Source: Takifugu bimaculatus
Lineage: Eukaryota; Chordata; Actinopteri; Tetraodontiformes; Tetraodontidae
Assembly: GCA_004026145.2 (NCBI GenBank)
Contig: CP034995.1
Location: 5,382,513 to 5,446,512, forward strand
Length of the DNA stretch: 64,000 bases
Reading direction: 5' to 3'
Both the position numbers and the translations under genes were made by a program. Below, piece after piece: positions 38,101-64,000 of this stretch; within the stretch, counting starts at the first letter, position 1, and every line of letters starts with the position of its first letter. The notes beneath the pieces were generated by a model, which saw only the letters and a program-made list of their open reading frames with translations, made no database searches and was not told the DNA's origin.

Positions 38101-41100
38101 AGAAACAGCACTTCTTAAAGTCACTAATGATCTTCTCATAGCTTCCGATCATGGACTGGTCTCTATGCTGGTTCTTCTGGACCTCAGTGCTGCTTTTGAT
38201 ACAGTTGATCACAGCATCCTGTTACATAGACTGGAACATGTGATTGGGATTAAAGGGACAGCACTAGACTGGTTTAGATCATACTTATCTGATAGATACC
38301 AGTTTGCTTATGTCCATGGTGTTCCCTCCTCATACAGTAGGGTTAGCCATGGAGTTCCTCAAGGTTCTGTACTCGGACCAATCCTCTTCACATTGTACAT
38401 GCTTCCCTTAGGGAACATTATTCAGCCGCATGGGATACATTTTCATTGTTATGCTGATGACACTCAGCTCTATTTATCCATGAAACCCGAGGAGACAGAG
38501 AAGTTAGTGAAGCTCCAGACCTGTCTTAAAGACATAAAGTCCTGGATGTCTTCAAATTTCCTCCTCCTTAACCCAGGAAAAACTGAGGTCATGGTGTTTG
38601 GTCCTGAACCTCTCTGGGATAGATTAGATCACATGATCACTCTAGATGGTATCTCATTAACATCTAGTCTCTCTGTGAGGAATCTAGGAGTAACTTTTGA
38701 TCAAAATCTCTCCTTCAAGTCACACATTAAATTAGTCTCTAAAGGTGCCTTTTTTCACTTGAGGAACATCACAAAGATCAGGAAGCTGCTGACGCGGCAT
38801 GATGCTGAAAAGTTAGTCCATGCATTTGTTACTTCCAGGCTGGACTACTGTAACTCTTTATTATCAGGGTGTCCAAACAACTCTTTAAGAAGCCTCCAGT
38901 TGATCCAAAATGCTGCAGCCAGAGTTCTGACAGGTATTGACAAAAGAGATCACATAACTCCTGTACTGGCGTCGCTTCATTGGCTGCCCGTTAAATTTAG
39001 AATAATTTTTAAAACCCTTCTTTTGACCTACAAGGTCCTCAGAGGCCTAGCTCCATCTTACCTGGAGGAGCTAGTGATACCTTATCAGCCCAATAGACCG
39101 CTCCGCTCTCAGAATGCTGGTCTACTTGCGGTTCCCAGAGTTTCTAGGAGTAGAATGGGGGCCCGAGCATTTAGCTACCAGGGCCCCCTGCTATGGAACC
39201 AGCTCCCTGTCAAAACCTACCTCTTTGAAAAAGCTTATTGTTACTAATTCAGTAGTTCCAGTTACTATCATAGACAGACAAACTATCATACTTAGGGGGT
39301 CTTCTAATCGTTAGGTCACATCTTAGTTATGCTGTTATTGGCCAAGGCTGCCGGGGTCCGGAAACATGATCACCTGACAGGCCTCTGTCACTCCACTGGG
39401 TCATGGTTTGCTCTCCTCTCCTCTCCTTTCCTCTCCTCATCAAGCAGACTAGTTCTTGTGTAGTTTTTCTGCTTCTCCCCCCCCCCCTCTATTTATTTAC
39501 AGGTATCGCTGCCCTCGGAGCTGCATAATGACCTCCGGCCCCGTTGAAGTGATTGTATATCATATTTTTTGTGTGTGTTTCTGTGCTCTGTGCCTCTCCT
39601 CTCCCTCCCCTCTCCTCCCCTCTCCTCTCCTCCCCTCTCCTCTCCTCTCCTCTCCTCCCCTCCCCTCTCCTCTCCTCTCCCCCTCCTTCTCCTTCTCCTT
39701 TTCCTCTCCCTCTCCTCTCCTCTCCCTTCCTCTCCTCTTTCCCCTCCTCCTCCTTCTCCTTCTCCTCTCCTCTACTTCCCCTCCACTCTAATTCTCCTCT
39801 CCTCTCCTCTCCTCTCCTCTCCTCTCCTCTCCTCTCCTACCTACCCTATCTTCTACCTGTCCTCCCCCTTCTCCTCTCTCTTTACCCAGCCGGCCATCAG
39901 CAGGAGGGTCCCCCTACATGAGCCTGGTCCTGCTCAAGGTTCCTTCCTGTTAAAGGGGAGTTTTTCCTTGCCACTGTTGCTTGTCTGGGGTCAGGCCCTG
40001 GGATTCTGGAAAGCGCCTTGAAACAATTTTGATTGTATAAGACGCTATATAAATAAAGATTGATTTAATTTGATTTGATGGACTCCCCCATCAGCATCGT
40101 GGACTCCTTCCGCTTCCTGGGCACCACCATCACCCAGGACCTTAAGTGGGAGCCAACCATCAGCTCCCTCATCAAGAAGGCCCAGCAAAGGATGTTCTTC
40201 CTACGGCAACTGAGGAAGCTCAAACTGCCTCCCAGGATGTTGGCGCAGTTTTATACGGCCATCATCGAGTCCATCCTCACCTCCTCCATCACCGTGTGGT
40301 ATGCTGGTGCCACCGTCAGGGACAGACTGAGGCTGCAGCGCGTCGTGCGCGCTGCCGAGAAAGTGATCGGCTGCAGGCTTCCATCCATCCAGGACCTGTA
40401 TATCTCCAGGACCCGGAGGTGTGCAGGTAGGATCACGGCCGACCCTTCCCACCCTGGTCACGGACTGTTTTCCCCCCTCCCCTCAGGCAGGAGACTACGG
40501 TCCATTTGGACCAAAACCTCCCGCTACATGAACAGCTTCTTCCCCTCTGCCATCAGGCTGCTGAACACCAAGTGACTTATCACTTAAGCACCATGTACAG
40601 CAGCCATGCGTGCGTGCATGTGTGTGTTCGTGTGATTTTATGTACTTTGCCTTCTACTTTTAATCCTCTATTTCCCTGCTTTTCATTTTTTCTTGCCTTT
40701 TTGTCAGATGGTCTTGCATCTTAACCCCAGTGTTCCTCTACTAAAATCTGAATTTAAGTAGTAGATTTTGTAGTAGATTTTGAGTCTATTAAAGTTAGAT
40801 TTTGTTTTTCATCCAGGGACACTTTTCTATTGTATTTTTGAAGTACTTCAGAGATTTCAGTTTTCTGAAGCTGTTGTTTAGTCTTCTCCATTTGGTTCCA
40901 AGCAGAACTTTTGCAAACTATTTATCCTGGGTGATATTATGTTGAACCCATTAAAACTTGCCCGAAGATTTTCATTTCAATGAATTTAATCTCCACGCCT
41001 ACAATATACAAAACATTGTGACTTTTGTTGGAGCCAATGAAAGCCCCCCCGATTTTCACAGGCTTTAGTTCGGCAAAGCTCCTGCATTAAAATGACCTTT

Positions 41101-43271
41101 GCACTATTGGGAAAGTGACTGAGCAGGATATATAACATGTGCATTTACTCGTCAGTAACACACTGACCAGGTTTGTTAACATGTAGTACCTTAGAAAGCA
41201 CTGAATGAAATTATATGTACTATTAAATCTGACAGTGAAAAAATATATAAATAATATAAATAGGAATTTTAGAATCTACTGTATTTTGGTGACCATAAGG
41301 CGCACTTAAAAGTCTTAAATTTTCTCCAAAATGGATAGGGCGCCTTATAATGTGGTGTGCCTTAGGTGTGCACCGAGTCCCAAAATCTGTAAATGCTTTT
41401 CGGCTTTCGCAAAAGCCATTTCGGATTCATTTGTTCATTTCGGATGCAGAAGATGAGGACTTTGATAGATTTGTGGATGAGGATTGATCAAAAAAAAAAT
41501 ACACATGCATGTTTTAAGCTAGCATATCAGTATGTTTTACCATGCCCGCGCGATATAATCCGGTGCGCCTTATGTATGTGTTAAATACAGAAATAGAACC
41601 CGTAACTGAGACTGCGCCTTTTCATACGGTGCACCTTATGGTCGCGAAAATACAGTAGATTAACCTGACCTTCATAGAGTCTACCAGGTCTTCAACCAGC
41701 ATCAATCTCCTGGTCTGACTGATGAAACAGTTTACATGGACCAAAGACTGACCAGCCAATGACCTTATCCACTCTGAGGACACAGATATGTCTCGGTCCA
41801 GGAGAGACCTGTAGGAGGGCCCAAATCGGCATAGAGGAAGAGTTTAAGGGCCAAAGTAGGCATTTAGAAACACTCCTTTTGGTGTGTGTGTGTGTCTTAC
41901 CTAAATGGATGTCCCTCATCTGATTTCTGCACTGCTTGGATTACTGATTTATAAACTCTAAAAATAGACAAAAGACAACGGTCAGGATGGCATCATACCC
42001 ATGATGTCACAGCCTGAGATTTAAAGGAGAAAATCACAAATGTGATGCTTAAAAGCTATTTTGTATATTAGGGAACCAATAAATTTATCTGTGTATGTGC
42101 TTAAATTCCAAACTTCAAAGTCCATCCCCTCACCTAAAGGTGATAGTGACACAGAGGCATGTCAGTAGCGAGTATGACACCACACTGATGATGGACAGAG
42201 TTGCCACAGAAACAAGGACCAGTAGGGACCCACTGAATGCTGCTGCTGTCTTCTTTGGCTCTTTCCAATGAACAAGCTGTAAGACTGTTTGGGGAGTTAG
42301 GGTTAGATTTAATCTGGCAAACAGGGACGAGGAATCATGGAAATACACTGAATGCAGGATTTCACTCAAAATTAGTTTAAGAAAAAATGAGTAAATATTT
42401 GTGGCTCATCCTGGCTTCACATGGTCAGGAAGAGAAGACTTTAGTGGTGGGCTTTGTTTGGGTAAGGGTGGTCTTTGGATTTCATCAAAAGCAGTAAACT
42501 AATAGCAATCACATTTAGTCTGCAAGAAGGAAGGAAGGAAGGAAGGAAGGAAAATGATCTTTGATATGGTTATTGCTGTTCCTGCTTCACCCCCAAATGG
42601 AGTTGAGAGGAATCATGTAGGTCAGGTCCATACCAGGAGTTACTATGTGCATGCATTCACTGCATTATCACAAAATTGTCCCAAGTGTGAGTGAAAATAG
42701 ATCAAAGTATTGGTAATTATCAGATTTAATGGGAGAAACGCATGTGACACGATAATTATAGAGGGTTAAATTGATCCGAACCTTTGTGTAAATTTAATCC
42801 TTCAGTAAGATTAAGCTCCCCTAGCCATGAGCTGCTCAGATTAGCAAACAATAGATCTTTGTAGAATCACAACTGTGAGATCTAAATTCAGTCTGACAGG
42901 ATGCACCTGGTTTTATTGATTAGCAGGATAGCTAATGAACAACAAATACATCAACCATTCAAAAGAGGTTACCATGATAACCATATGTTACAGTTGCCAT
43001 AATTACTATTACTGAGAAAATGACTATAATTAATCAGTTACTATGACGGGAATTTAGTGTTGACCAGTTGCTCTCTGTGTTTATATTCATTCTGGTGAAG
43101 TTCACAACAAACGATGCATCTCGTAAACCAGAGATAGTCATGTCCTTGACAGTAGTCAGCTGTAGAGTGTAGCATCACATGAATAGTCAGGGACTTACCA
43201 GCATGTGTAATTTCTCCAAGTGAGGAAGAATAGTTGTTGACTAATGAAGAGCTGCTGGTGGGGTCAGCCAT
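30301..43271 (-). CDS. Reticulon family protein, short isoform
   Basis: Eight exons join in phase to 645 bases, 214 residues: 43199-43271, 42134-42284, 41901-41957, 41670-41808, 31373-31442, 31249-31295, 30918-30976, 30301-30349. Intron positions follow the vertebrate reticulon homology domain. A short N-terminus (24 residues) leads to [14 protein letters not shown], a first hydrophobic hairpin, a 66-residue loop ([19 protein letters not shown]...[10 protein letters not shown], the same length as the Nogo-66 loop), a second hairpin ([20 protein letters not shown]), and a lysine-rich end KKVKAE resembling the ER-retention signal of the family. Reticulons wedge into the ER membrane and make tubules. 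The loop is divergent ([17 protein letters not shown]), so I do not assign a paralogue. The fourth intron is 10.2 kb of transposons. The gene starts head-to-head with gemin6. Confidence 0.93.
31735..32110 (-). mobile_element. C-terminal fragment of a non-LTR retrotransposon
   Basis: On the minus strand the sequence resembles a recurrent LINE C-terminal segment of fish genomes, with pieces in the style of [20 protein letters not shown] and [17 protein letters not shown] in broken frames. Several frame breaks show it is old. The clade is uncertain. Confidence 0.45.
32153..32213. repeat. (TATG)n microsatellite
   Basis: About 15 near-perfect copies of TATG lie directly left of the L2 fragment. 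Read in one frame they give a spurious MYVC repeat. Confidence 0.95.
32220..32461 (+). mobile_element. L2 LINE 3' fragment, left part
   Basis: The sequence matches the end of the L2 reverse transcriptase ORF ([35 protein letters not shown]). It is cut at TTATTGTTA by the pogo-type element at 32464, and it resumes at 33512. Confidence 0.88.
32464..33509 (+). mobile_element. Pogo/Tigger-type DNA transposon, internally deleted
   Basis: The 1046-bp element has inverted ends CCGTATTTTCATGACTATAA and the inverse TTAAAATACGG, and is flanked by TA on both sides (32462-32463, 33510-33511). Interior coding remnants read [16 protein letters not shown] (DNA-binding start), [21 protein letters not shown] (DDE region) and [21 protein letters not shown] (C-terminal region). 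These fit a CENP-B-like pogo transposase with most of the middle deleted and frames broken. Removing the element restores the L2 sequence exactly across the TA. Confidence 0.85.
33512..33840 (+). mobile_element. L2 LINE 3' fragment, right part
   Basis: The sequence CTAATTCTGCAGTTCCAGTT continues the L2 copy interrupted at 32461 and runs into the L2 3' untranslated region with a (CTCTC)n expansion at 33680-33732. After that, about 100 bases including a T-rich run are unassigned. Confidence 0.8.
33885..35815 (-). mobile_element. Rex3 (RTE-clade) non-LTR retrotransposon
   Basis: The reverse transcriptase reads on the minus strand in three frames: 35330-34656 ([44 protein letters not shown]), 34714-34301 ([33 protein letters not shown]) and 34301-33999 ([20 protein letters not shown]). 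The segment between about 34758 and 35230 carries the conserved block that defines fish Rex3. The 3' end is followed by an ATT-rich tail. It is 5' truncated and frameshifted, and lies in the reticulon intron. Confidence 0.9.
35820..36606 (-). mobile_element. hAT-type transposase C-terminal fragment
   Basis: A 205-codon minus-strand frame (36601-35984) reads [20 protein letters not shown], then [20 protein letters not shown] and [14 protein letters not shown]. This is the C-terminal dimerisation region of hAT transposases of the GTF2IRD2/ZBED-like type. The N-terminal and catalytic parts are absent. The frame stays open, but without the rest it has no transposase function. Confidence 0.82.
37040..39247 (+). 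CDS. Chimeric 735-codon frame with two reverse transcriptase segments
   Basis: One uninterrupted frame starts in the Rex1-like RT and continues in phase into the inserted L2 RT. The first about 290 residues are the Rex1-like RT core, with FADDT near residue 230. The next about 445 residues are an L2 RT, with YADDT near residue 475, ending at the L2 stop. The join at residues 290-292 is an insertion junction, not a normal protein boundary. I infer it is an accident of insertion. Both catalytic motifs are intact, but neither element is complete, and there is no evidence that it is expressed. Confidence 0.8.
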   Translation: MRRQFARLNPRKAPGPDGMSPSTLRHCAEELTPVFTDIFNSSLESCQVPTCLKTSTIVPVPKKPRITGLNDYRPVALTSVVMKSLERLILPHLKSITTSLLDPLQFAYRANRSVDDAVNLALHSILQHLDSPGTYARILFVDFSSAFNTIRPALLQDKLSQLSVPDSLCRWITHFLMDRRQYVRLGKTVSDSVTISTGSPQGCVLSPLLFSLYTNCCTSSHQSVKLIKFADDTTLIVLISNGDETAYRREVARLVSWCGHNNLQLNAQKTVEMIVDFRKVTAPLPPLALMAVIKPLLKKPSLDPDVLANYRPISNLPFISKVLEKVVVTQLLEHLQRNSLFEMFQSGFRAHHSTETALLKVTNDLLIASDHGLVSMLVLLDLSAAFDTVDHSILLHRLEHVIGIKGTALDWFRSYLSDRYQFAYVHGVPSSYSRVSHGVPQGSVLGPILFTLYMLPLGNIIQPHGIHFHCYADDTQLYLSMKPEETEKLVKLQTCLKDIKSWMSSNFLLLNPGKTEVMVFGPEPLWDRLDHMITLDGISLTSSLSVRNLGVTFDQNLSFKSHIKLVSKGAFFHLRNITKIRKLLTRHDAEKLVHAFVTSRLDYCNSLLSGCPNNSLRSLQLIQNAAARVLTGIDKRDHITPVLASLHWLPVKFRIIFKTLLLTYKVLRGLAPSYLEELVIPYQPNRPLRSQNAGLLAVPRVSRSRMGARAFSYQGPLLWNQLPVKTYLFEKAYCY
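37911..40077 (+). mobile_element. L2 LINE inserted in a Rex1-like LINE
   Basis: The L2 starts inside its reverse transcriptase ([20 protein letters not shown]) and runs through [15 protein letters not shown] and [16 protein letters not shown] to the C-terminus. It then has a 3' region with about 430 bases of CTCTC/CCTCT repeats (39405-39840) and the usual tail ending in TTGATTTGATTTGA-type repeats. It is 5' truncated. A small deletion near 39210 joins NQLPV to KTYLFEKAY, which shortens the usual end. Confidence 0.88.
40741..41276. other. Reticulon intron sequence without recognised features
   Basis: AT-rich sequence with no convincing coding frame or repeat lies between the end of the Rex1-like element and a pogo-type MITE. 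Confidence 0.4.
41279..41655. mobile_element. Pogo-type MITE next to a reticulon splice donor
   Basis: The 377-bp element has inverted ends CTGTATTTTGGTGACCATAA and the inverse TTATGGTCGCGAAAATACAG, with TA on both sides (41277-41278, 41656-41657). The interior keeps only short remnants of the pogo transposase gene (the coding end GATGAGGACTTTGATAG). It is a shorter relative of the element at 32464. Its edge lies 12 bases inside the intron from the donor of reticulon exon 4. Confidence 0.85.
41670..43271 (-). CDS. Reticulon exons 1-4 (N-terminus, first hairpin and loop)
   Basis: The start ATG is at 43271-43269. Exon 1 ends at a GTAAGT donor. Exon 2 supplies the first membrane hairpin. Exons 3 and 4 supply the 66-residue loop, with [20 protein letters not shown] matching the most conserved loop segment of the family. 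The donor of exon 4 is GTCAGG, a weaker site, and a transposon begins 12 bases into that intron. Confidence 0.92.
42526..42553. repeat. (GGAA)n microsatellite
   Basis: Seven GGAA copies lie in reticulon intron 1. The rest of this intron (42285-43198) shows no recognised repeat or gene. Confidence 0.9.
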
Positions 43272-43496
43272 TTCTTCTTGCCCGTTTAGAGTCGACGTCT
43301 CTCTGTTAAGACAAACTAAGCTTGAGCCACTAAAGACTGACTGTATGGTGTCGAATTGGGGTGTGGTTTGTCTAAATGAGTGTTACATCATATGAAAGTT
43401 TTTGTTTTGAAAACAATTATATATGATTAATTATAATTATTATATCTAATTAATTATATAATTAATTATAATTGTATATATATATATATATATATA

Positions 43497-43573
<77 letters not shown>

Positions 43574-43711
43574 AGGGTTTAACTAACATCCTGATATTTG
43601 CCAGCAGGGGTGAGCAGCGACCCACAAGTGCTTGTTTAGAAGCGGAACCAAGGTCCACCTCATGTTTCCTACGGAAGACTTGGGAGGCTCCATTGAATCG
43701 ACACGGTGGTG
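43272..43711. promoter_or_regulatory. Head-to-head intergenic region between reticulon and gemin6
   Basis: Only 440 bases separate the two start codons, so both promoters or 5' untranslated regions must lie here or in unseen upstream exons. A (TG)n run fills 43499-43571 beside an AT-rich (TA)n stretch. I see no clear TATA box at a sensible position. A shared bidirectional promoter is an inference from the spacing. Confidence 0.5.
43499..43571. repeat. (TG)n microsatellite
   Basis: About 36 TG dinucleotides run without interruption, preceded by an AT-rich TATATA stretch. It is likely to vary in length between individuals and sits between two gene starts. Confidence 0.97.
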
Positions 43712-44885
43712 ATGCAGTCTGAATGGCCTCTCCTAGGTCCGTCAATGTGGAGTCGTTATGTTTCTAAACAGGTCATGGTGACAGTTGAAAACAAAGAGCT
43801 CCGCGGATGGCTGCAGACCGTAGACCCGGTGTCCGCGAGGTGAAGCGCAACTGTTTTTTGTTTGTTTAATTTTAATGATTAAAAAAGAACTACCTCCTGA
43901 TTTTGGAGGTAGAGTAGCTCGTTCGGAGGGGGAAGTATGAAAACGAAATTTTGTTTAAGACGAACAGTGGTGGGCTTTGGGGTTACTATACTTTTATTCA
44001 TTTTAATCAATTCCACAACTGCTACGCCAGACTATTAAAGCTATGTTGCCTAAAATATATGATTTACTCTATAGCTACCTCACAAAATCCAGGTCGCCTT
44101 ATGTGGTTTTACCGGAAGCTGTTATGTTGGCGGAAGTTTTCACATGCGTTCAACGTATAATGAAGAAATCTGACTGATGCATATGCAACATACATATAAA
44201 GCACCTTTTTTAAGTTTTACAGGCATTTTATTAATAAGCGGGATTATATTTTTGATTATTTAATCAATTTAGTTCCGCCAGTACAATTAGTTCCGCAACT
44301 GGTAGGGAGACATTAACGTTAAACCTGTAAAGCGGAGTGATGTCCTCTATATAAGCACTCGTATAATGTTTCTTGTCCAACCAAATGGTTGGACACGTGG
44401 TGGGAACCAACTTTTGTGTAAAATATCACTATTGGTTGCTACACTTATGCAGCAATTGTGATTTCCGTACCTGTTTTTGTGCCGCCCCCTTTAGTTTGGT
44501 CTTGGTGAACTTCAAGAAGGAAGGTGGTGCAGTGGTGCAAGTTGTGATGGGCCATGCTGTGCGACAGGTGCAGGCACTGAAGGTGGCTGACCAGGAGACT
44601 GCAGAACGTATTCAGGCCTGCTTCCTTCCCCCAATGATCCAAAACATGAGCCCAGAAAAGCTGAGGAGGAGCAAAATTCGAATTTGGCTGCTAAAGAACC
44701 AGGTTCCTGTGGAAGAGGAGGGAGATAAGCTGAGGGTGGCAGGCGTCCTAACCATTTCATCCCCTTACAAACTTGAAGACTGCTGTAGTTCCAACCAGAT
44801 AGTCCTGGACCGCATTCAGAAGCTGATCCAGAAACTAGTTTTGGAAGAAACTCATCTGGACTGTGACCCAGGTTTAACCTTGTAA
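43712..44885 (+). CDS. gemin6: Gem-associated protein 6 (SMN complex)
   Basis: Two exons, 43712-43839 and 44495-44885, join across a GT-AG intron to encode 172 residues, close to the 167 of human GEMIN6. Exon 1 reads MQSEWPLLGPSMWSRYVSKQ and continues into the Sm-like fold (RGWLQTVDPVSA). The split codon AG|T continues with LVLVNFKKEGG, then VVMGHAVRQVQ, KIRIWLLKNQVPVEEEG and VAGVLTISSPYKLEDCCSSN. GEMIN6 pairs with GEMIN7 in an Sm-like dimer inside the SMN complex, which loads Sm rings on snRNAs in the cytoplasm. The upstream ATG in exon 1 fits the family start. The human gene also lies near SOS1. No defect is seen. Confidence 0.95.
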
Positions 44886-45814
44886 AATGACTTCTATCAA
44901 AAGCTTCCAGGAGCATTCATTATATCAAAGAGCAATTTCTCTGCTGGCATGTCAGAGGCTAGCATCTACTGATGGAGGTGGATTCAATCGGCCTAGTTAT
45001 TGTACCCATTTTCTGTTTGAATTCTTGTTTACAATGCAAAATAACCTCAATATTTTTTTCAAATCGTCTCCCCAAGGGTCTGTATTTCAAAGCTATGTTG
45101 CGTGAGGCATAACCAATCAGAGTAATAACATCATTATAGTCTACAACCATATCAAATTAAAACTAGAAAAATCACTTTCTGCAGACTTTGAGTGACTTTG
45201 TATTGATAAGTAATCAAGTTTGACAATTTCTATGGTAAATCTCTCGAAAGTGCCATCAGACCATGTGGGGTTTTGGGATTGTGAGCTGTGATTTTTAAGT
45301 ATAGTAAGTCACACGTGAGTTAAACATGTCACTCACCTGAGACCTTAAAGGAAAATGAAATGATCTTATTCATTATCAACACACGCTCTGTCATCTCCAG
45401 TAAGGGTTAGTGCCCTCTGTCAACTTACGTAAACAGTGTGGATGTGCATCATTGAGCTCATTGGTACAAACTCGTTTATTCCCTTGTTTACAATCATATA
45501 TTGTTTACACTACTGGGTACACTCGAACCAGTACAGTACCACTTTGGTTCTAAAGCAGAACCAGCTGGGGCTGATATACCAATACCTCAGATCCAGTTTA
45601 GTTTGTGAGGCACTGCAATATTCACAATACTGTTATATCTGAGAAAGAGCTAGCTCACAAATGAATGTGTGCTAAAAAGTTCCACAGTCACTTTGTTTGG
45701 TCTCTGATAATCTTTAGTGAACCATTCTTTTTCAGATCAGTTGTAGCATTAGCTTAAATACCTGTGCCACTTCAATATTCAACTTTGAGTTTTAGAAAGA
45801 AGTCTTCTGCCCAA
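44886..45814. other. Convergent intergenic region between gemin6 and sos1
   Basis: No gene or recognised repeat is visible. It holds the 3' untranslated regions of both neighbours. A minus-strand AATAAA at 45475-45480 is a candidate poly(A) signal for sos1. Confidence 0.45.
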
Positions 45815-62868
<17,054 letters not shown>

Positions 62869-64000
62869 CTGAATACCACAGAGGAGAGAGGCAAAGCTAT
62901 TAGTTTTGGAGATCTGGCCCCATTTTAAGTGTTCTCCAGGGGTTCTTTCTTGTGGTTTTCAAGTGTTCCAGTGGGATCAAGCGATCAACATTATGTCAGC
63001 ACTGTGTCTATTAACAGATGACAAAATGAAAACTATTAATATAATGGGATAATGACATTAAAAAGAAATCAGTAGAAATAATCAGAAAAGATTTGTTCAG
63101 AAGTGATATTCTGATCAAATCAGAAAGCCACTAATTCCACTGAGAACCTTCACAGACAAACTAAATCTGTTTCAGTAAAACTGTTCCTTTGGACTATATA
63201 AATTATGCTTAAAAAATCTTTCAATGTGCTACATATCAATCAGTATAACAATCCAATTAAGATTTAAAAAATTTAAAGAAAAAACACGGAACATGATGAA
63301 CACTTTTCAAAAGCAGGGAAGAGGTTGCTTCATCCCTATCAAAGCCGCAAAGTGGAAGCAGGCAGATTTCTTCTGTGTAAGCACACATGTATCAGCAGGT
63401 AACAGCTGAGTCCAACCACAATGGCAGGACTCAAATTTGATCAAAGTTTCCCTCAACTGTCCACGCAGCAGCTAATCAGTTTACAGCCTAATCCCCTGAA
63501 GTATGTTAACCTTCGTTTCACAACATTTTTCACCAGACTACCTTCAAACAGTTCAACATATGTTTACCATTTTCTACCTTCTTCTGTCACAAATATCTTC
63601 ACCTTCAACAGCCTTGATGATGCAGGGTGGGCTCCATTTACCCACCGCCATCTACCCACCCTGTCATGTCTGCCTTATCCAAACATCAAAACCAATAACT
63701 ACTAAATTCCAGTTCAAAGACCAACCTGCAGAAAAAAAAACTCAAAGAAATGAGTTAAAATCACCTCTCTCTTAATAGCCACCTTCCAACCTCCCCTTTC
63801 TTTTCTTCTCCTTTCTGCTTCTTCCTCAGATGATTAAATCATACAAACCTGACATGAAACAGCAATTTAGGTTTTCTTCTCACTGGGCTTTCTTTTCCAA
63901 CAGAGAACAATAACCATTAGTTCAGCACTGCCCACATACTAACATCACTTCCTTCCGACACCACACTCTGACCCTTTTTACTACCCCCCCAGAGCTCAAT
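62869..64000. other. sos1 intron at the right window edge
   Basis: The acceptor AG of the PH exon is at 62869-62870 on the minus strand. No upstream DH-domain exon is legible before the window ends, so this is taken as intron. Confidence 0.5.

Larger units (their letters stand above)
36607..40740 (+). mobile_element. Rex1/CR1-like LINE interrupted by an L2
   Basis: The left part (36607-37910) holds the linker ([20 protein letters not shown]) and the reverse transcriptase ([63 protein letters not shown]). It breaks at CCTCATGG and resumes at 40078 with [20 protein letters not shown] up to [13 protein letters not shown] and a stop at 40573-40575. The 4-bp repeat ATGG flanks the inserted L2. 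The part before the linker is missing. A proline-rich C-run segment sits at 36960-37020. Confidence 0.85.

Noticed and set aside
39456..40021. Long Ser/Leu/Pro frames
   Set aside because: They come from the CTCTC/CCTCT expansion in the L2 3' region.
44373..44494. Use of the upstream ATG at 44373 as the gemin6 start
   Set aside because: The residues before LVLVNF are intronic. Exon 1 at 43712 supplies the family N-terminus with a matching split codon.

Overview
This window is vertebrate nuclear DNA, almost certainly from a teleost fish. The host genes have short coding exons with GT-AG introns. The repeats are typical of fish: Rex3 (its classic conserved RT segment is legible), L2, Rex1/CR1-like, Tx1-like L1, BEL/Pao, PIF/Harbinger, hAT and pogo-type elements. 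GEMIN6 beside SOS1 is the linkage known from human chromosome 2p22.

Layout. Positions 1-11015 are a tandem satellite with a 118-bp unit, about 90 copies, with a higher-order structure, and the array runs off the left edge. Its right end holds a solo-LTR insertion with a 4-bp target duplication, followed by diverged satellite units. From 12.5 to 17.9 kb lie a decayed BEL/Pao element and an L2 tail. From 18.26 to 22.6 kb is a 12-exon SLC29A1 (ENT1)-like nucleoside transporter locus carrying two frameshifts and a stop, so it reads as a pseudogene. From 22.9 to 30 kb is a transposon cluster: telomere-like GTTAGG repeats, an LTR element with almost no interior, a Tx1-like L1 split by two inverted Harbinger copies, and an L2 with its ORF1.

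From 30.3 to 43.3 kb on the minus strand is a complete reticulon gene of 8 exons and 214 codons. Its 10.2-kb fourth intron is filled with nested transposons: a pogo element inside an L2, a Rex3, a hAT fragment, and an L2 inside a Rex1-like LINE. The last pair creates one 735-codon open frame with two reverse transcriptase segments. A two-exon gemin6 (43712-44885, plus) starts head-to-head with the reticulon gene. It converges on the 3' half of sos1 (45815-62868, minus), whose 14 exons encode 916 residues from the PH domain to the Grb2-binding tail. The sos1 introns hold LTR-derived promoter repeats, a fold-back element, a SINE-like repeat, and a hAT with two LINE insertions.

The three intact genes are unrelated housekeeping or signalling genes: snRNP assembly, ER membrane shaping and Ras activation. 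They form no pathway. Exon boundaries were placed by matching family knowledge to splice sites, and codon phase closes across every exon of the three intact genes. I saw no tRNA, rRNA or CRISPR feature. The most interesting structures are the higher-order satellite, the broken ENT1 locus and the layered transposon insertions.
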